Assembly: GCF_012849095.1 (NCBI RefSeq)
Contig: NZ_CP051680.1
Coordinates: 930,001-994,000 of the forward strand
DNA: 64,000 bases
Direction of reading: 5' to 3'
Origin: Cohnella herbarum
GTDB lineage: Bacteria > Bacillota > Bacilli > Paenibacillales > Paenibacillaceae
Within the stretch, counting starts at the first letter, position 1, and every line of letters starts with the position of its first letter. Of this stretch, positions 61,777 through 64,000 are shown in pieces. The translations under genes were made by a program, and so were the position numbers. The notes beneath the pieces were generated by a model. It worked only from the letters and a program-made list of their open reading frames with translations, had not been told where the DNA came from and searched no databases.

Positions 61777-62972
61777 TGGATGATAAGGATTTATTCGAAC
61801 AGCTTAAGCGCGGTCCGCTGACTCGGAATGGATTCGACGACAATTTGCGCCGAAGAATCAACGATAATCTCGATAAGCCCAGCCGTAGAACGATCCGGCC
61901 TTGGTACACTCGAATGGGAGCCATAAGCGCGGCGTTCGTACTGCTTGTCGCGGTCGTAGGCCTATTGAATTGGAAGAGCTTGTCGGGAGATTCCTCCCAG
62001 AAGCTCACCTTGCCGACGGATCAAGCTTCGGCTAGCGCGCAAGCAAGCAAGGATCGCGATATTAATCCGGTTCCGCATTCCGCGGTCGTGATCGGGTTAA
62101 GAACGGATGAAGCGCAAGGAACGTCAAGCGAGTATCGGACGATCTTCGTCGCTCCCGAGAATAACGAGCTATCCTTCGTGAAGAGCGGTTCGGGGATCTG
62201 GATGCCTTATAAGTCGAATTTCTGGAAAATAGATGCCGTTCCGGATTCGATGGGCAATGGAACCCAACTGCTTGTGGCTCTGAAATCGGGCGTAGAAAAG
62301 AAAGTAAATCAACCCTTTGTGGCGAAGCCTATGAGTCAGAGCGAGAAGCTGCTATATGCCGGCAACGAATTCGTGTCTATCATGCAGACGACAAACCTGA
62401 AAGATAAGGGCAATACCGTCGATCGCAGCGAAGTATGGGTCAACCAGGTAACCAATCTCGCCCCGGCCGTTCGTTATGAGAATAACAATGCTTTAGCCGA
62501 AGGCAATTTCACCCTTGCCCGTGCGCTAGGCACGAACGAATCCGAGCTGCAGATCGACCAATGGGCGATTGCCCGCGAGCCTGGCTCATGGGTAGCCAAG
62601 CAGCCCGGTTCTACTTCGCTCTTGACGAACGAGACCGAAATCGCGAGTTGGCCGAACGTTTCCGTTCAGTTGTCCAAGGCGATCGTGAAAGACGACCCGC
62701 TGGCATTAACTTGGGATGAAGTCAAAAGCTTGGAATCGCAAGCGGTAGATGCGTTTACCTCGCAAGACGAGGATATCGCCATCATCGTGACCGACAACGA
62801 GCTAAAGCTCATTCCATACCAATTGCCTCAGACGGAACGAACGGAAAAAACCGTTACGCTGTCCCTTAAACCGAATGAATCGATCGTGATGGTGCAATGG
62901 GCGACCCAAGAAAAGTACGTCGAGAACTGGAAGCTGTTGTTCAGCAAATGGTTCGCGACTTCGGCAGAATAG
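61776..62972 (+). CDS. Putative transmembrane anti-sigma factor, 398 aa
   Basis: A short cytosolic N-terminus (~45 residues, basic and charged), one transmembrane helix (MGAISAAFVLLVAVVGLL) and a ~330-residue extracytoplasmic domain not recognised by family. The layout and position behind an ECF sigma gene are those of RsiX/RsgI-like anti-sigma factors. There is no HxxxCxxC motif, so it is unlike the first pair's anti-sigma protein. The external domain may sense a cell-envelope signal. Confidence 0.72.
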   Translation: MDDKDLFEQLKRGPLTRNGFDDNLRRRINDNLDKPSRRTIRPWYTRMGAISAAFVLLVAVVGLLNWKSLSGDSSQKLTLPTDQASASAQASKDRDINPVPHSAVVIGLRTDEAQGTSSEYRTIFVAPENNELSFVKSGSGIWMPYKSNFWKIDAVPDSMGNGTQLLVALKSGVEKKVNQPFVAKPMSQSEKLLYAGNEFVSIMQTTNLKDKGNTVDRSEVWVNQVTNLAPAVRYENNNALAEGNFTLARALGTNESELQIDQWAIAREPGSWVAKQPGSTSLLTNETEIASWPNVSVQLSKAIVKDDPLALTWDEVKSLESQAVDAFTSQDEDIAIIVTDNELKLIPYQLPQTERTEKTVTLSLKPNESIVMVQWATQEKYVENWKLLFSKWFATSAE

Positions 62973-63105
62973 TCCGGATTATGATAAGATGAGAATACCC
63001 GAATAAGCTTGCATTGTGACAAATCTCAATGCGAGCGGGGTATACTCATCTTATTATTAGTTTAACGGCAAATGCCGTCTTAAATGGTTTGGAGGGAAAG
63101 ACATC

Positions 63106-63978
63106 ATGTTTAAGATCGTAGGCGTCGTAGGCGCGGGAACAATGGGTCAGAGTATAGCGGAGATGCTTGCCGTCAAAGGACTGGACGTGCATCTGGTAGA
63201 GAAAACGCCGGAAAAGCTTCAATCGGCAAGGGAAATGCTCGAGCAAAGTCTTGATCGGCAGATGGAGAGATGGGCGATTACGGCGGCGGAAAAAAAGTTG
63301 ACGTTAAATCGTATACATATGGAAACGTCGTTGCAGTACTTGGCGGATTGCGAGCTCGTTATCGAGACGATAAGCGAAGATTTGGAAAGCAAGATGGAAG
63401 TGTTGCGTCAACTGGACGGAATCGTGTCGAAAGATACGGTTCTCGCAAGTAACACGTCGACGTTAAGCTTGACCGAGCTAGCAGGGGCGAGTCAATACCC
63501 GGAACGGGTTATCGGCATGCATTTCGTCTATCCTGCCCTCAGAATCGACGTCGTAGAGATTATTCGGGGCTTGCAAACCTCGGATGCCACGTTCGACAAA
63601 ACGAAAGCTTTTATCGTCGATAATCTGGCCAAGAAAGGCGTCATGGTTTACGAGTCGCCCGGTTTCGTTACGACGCGGTTAATCTGTTTGCTGATCAACG
63701 AAGCGCTACATCTGTTAGAGGAGGGCGTTGCGTCCCCCGAAGATATCGACGATGCTATGAGCTTGGGATACCGCTTCGAGCACGGGCCGCTGGAGATGGC
63801 CGACCGGTTCGGATTGGATTCGGTGTTAGCCGCCCTGGAAAAAATGTTCCGAGAATACGGGGAATTGAAATACCGTCCTTCTTTCTTGCTCAAGAAGAAG
63901 GTCAGAGCGGGACAATTGGGAATCAAAAGCGGCGTAGGTTTCTTCAAGTACGACAAGGATGGTGAACGACTCTCATGA
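63106..63978 (+). CDS. 3-hydroxyacyl-CoA dehydrogenase family protein
   Basis: NAD-dependent dehydrogenase, 290 aa, of the 3-hydroxybutyryl-CoA dehydrogenase type. The Rossmann loop is GVVGAGTMGQSIA, the family segment IGMHFVYPALRIDVVEII corresponds to the usual HFFNP signature, with Tyr in place of the Phe-Asn pair, and the C-terminal domain has PGFVTTRLICLLINEA. GGAGGG lies before ATG 63106. It overlaps an acetate kinase gene by 4 bp, suggesting a short-chain acyl or fermentation role. Confidence 0.9.
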   Translation: MFKIVGVVGAGTMGQSIAEMLAVKGLDVHLVEKTPEKLQSAREMLEQSLDRQMERWAITAAEKKLTLNRIHMETSLQYLADCELVIETISEDLESKMEVLRQLDGIVSKDTVLASNTSTLSLTELAGASQYPERVIGMHFVYPALRIDVVEIIRGLQTSDATFDKTKAFIVDNLAKKGVMVYESPGFVTTRLICLLINEALHLLEEGVASPEDIDDAMSLGYRFEHGPLEMADRFGLDSVLAALEKMFREYGELKYRPSFLLKKKVRAGQLGIKSGVGFFKYDKDGERLS

Positions 63979-64000
63979 ATATACTCGTAATTAACGCGGG
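63975..64000 (+). CDS. ackA: Acetate kinase, first residues (partial)
   Basis: Only MNILVINAG is inside the window. This matches the start of acetate kinases, where NAG is followed by SSS; butyrate kinases have NPG instead. The ATG overlaps the upstream stop codon by 4 bp. Confidence 0.65.

Noticed and set aside
63014..63030. Rex operator (TTGTGACAAATCTCAA) before the hydroxyacyl-CoA dehydrogenase gene
   Set aside because: The half-sites are 4 nt apart instead of 6, and the second half has a mismatch, so it falls short of TTGTGA-N6-TCACAA.

Overview
The window is a 64 kb stretch of chromosome from a low-to-mid GC, endospore-forming Firmicute, most likely Paenibacillaceae (Paenibacillus or Cohnella type; an inference from gene order, protein character and strong GGAGG ribosome sites). 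Nearly everything is on the + strand. Gene order follows the Bacillus subtilis der-gpsA-spoIVA-hup-mtrB-hepS-menG-hepT-ndk-cheR-aro-trp-hisC-tyrA-qcr-ypj-dapB-mgsA-bsh-cca-birA-panBCD-dinG-ypmB segment, with insertions and losses. No transposase, integrase, prophage or CRISPR array is visible.

Layout. 1-8.3 kb: the end of a YIEGIA-type membrane protein and its small partner, der, plsY, gpsA, spoVIF, yphE, two small 2Fe-2S ferredoxins flanking a nucleotidyltransferase-fold protein, lipoprotein yphF, and spoIVA behind a sigma-E-like promoter. 8.5-12.4 kb: a sugar-type ABC importer with its own promoter, inserted between spoIVA and hup. 12.4-13.5 kb: hup, a tRNA-Pro(GGG) and mtrB (TRAP). 13.5-20.9 kb: isoprenoid quinone genes (hepS, menG, a UbiA-like prenyltransferase, a UbiX-like protein, mqnA, hepT), ndk and cheR; mqnA indicates menaquinone synthesis by the futalosine route. 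21.1-34.2 kb: aroC-aroB-aroH, an unrecognised gene, a 51-bp tandem repeat array, trpEDCFBA, hisC and tyrA. 34.2-38.9 kb: a gene-free stretch holding a probable catabolite-controlled small RNA, then an ECF sigma/anti-sigma pair, a phosphatase and small conserved proteins. 38.9-43.1 kb: menaquinol:cytochrome c reductase (qcrABC), ypjA and ypjB. 43.2-49.7 kb: a MazG-like enzyme, TPR protein, dapB, mgsA, bacillithiol genes bshB1 and bshA, cca and birA. 49.8-53.3 kb: repeat arrays, a pan-motif leader and panBCD. 53.3-64 kb: dinG, rex, an amidohydrolase, ypmB, a compact FtsH-like protease with a small anchored neighbour, a second ECF sigma/anti-sigma pair, a 3-hydroxyacyl-CoA dehydrogenase and the first codons of an acetate kinase.

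How parts work together. mtrB encodes the tryptophan-sensing protein whose probable RNA target is readable in the trpE leader: seven NAG triplets at a strict 5-nt period overlap an antiterminator strand that pairs perfectly with the 5' arm of a terminator. aroC makes the chorismate used by trpE, aroH and mqnA, and the menaquinol from the hep/men/mqn genes feeds qcrABC. panB sits behind a hairpin with two bulged adenosines plus a terminator, matching the pan motif.

Most notable non-coding signals: (1) 34.23-34.39 kb, a perfect TTGACA-17-TATAAT promoter covered by four CcpA-operator-like boxes whose CG cores lie exactly 21 bp apart, driving a ~73-nt terminated transcript; (2) the trp leader switch; (3) two unlinked 51-bp-period repeat arrays sharing a CTCGATTTA core, each just upstream of a regulated biosynthetic operon. 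Gene-free stretches over 300 bp (6482-6805, 8285-8620, 12784-13295, 13518-13850, 24655-25602, 34176-34829, 49743-50404) hold the promoters, terminators, RNAs and repeats listed; nothing else convincing was seen in them.
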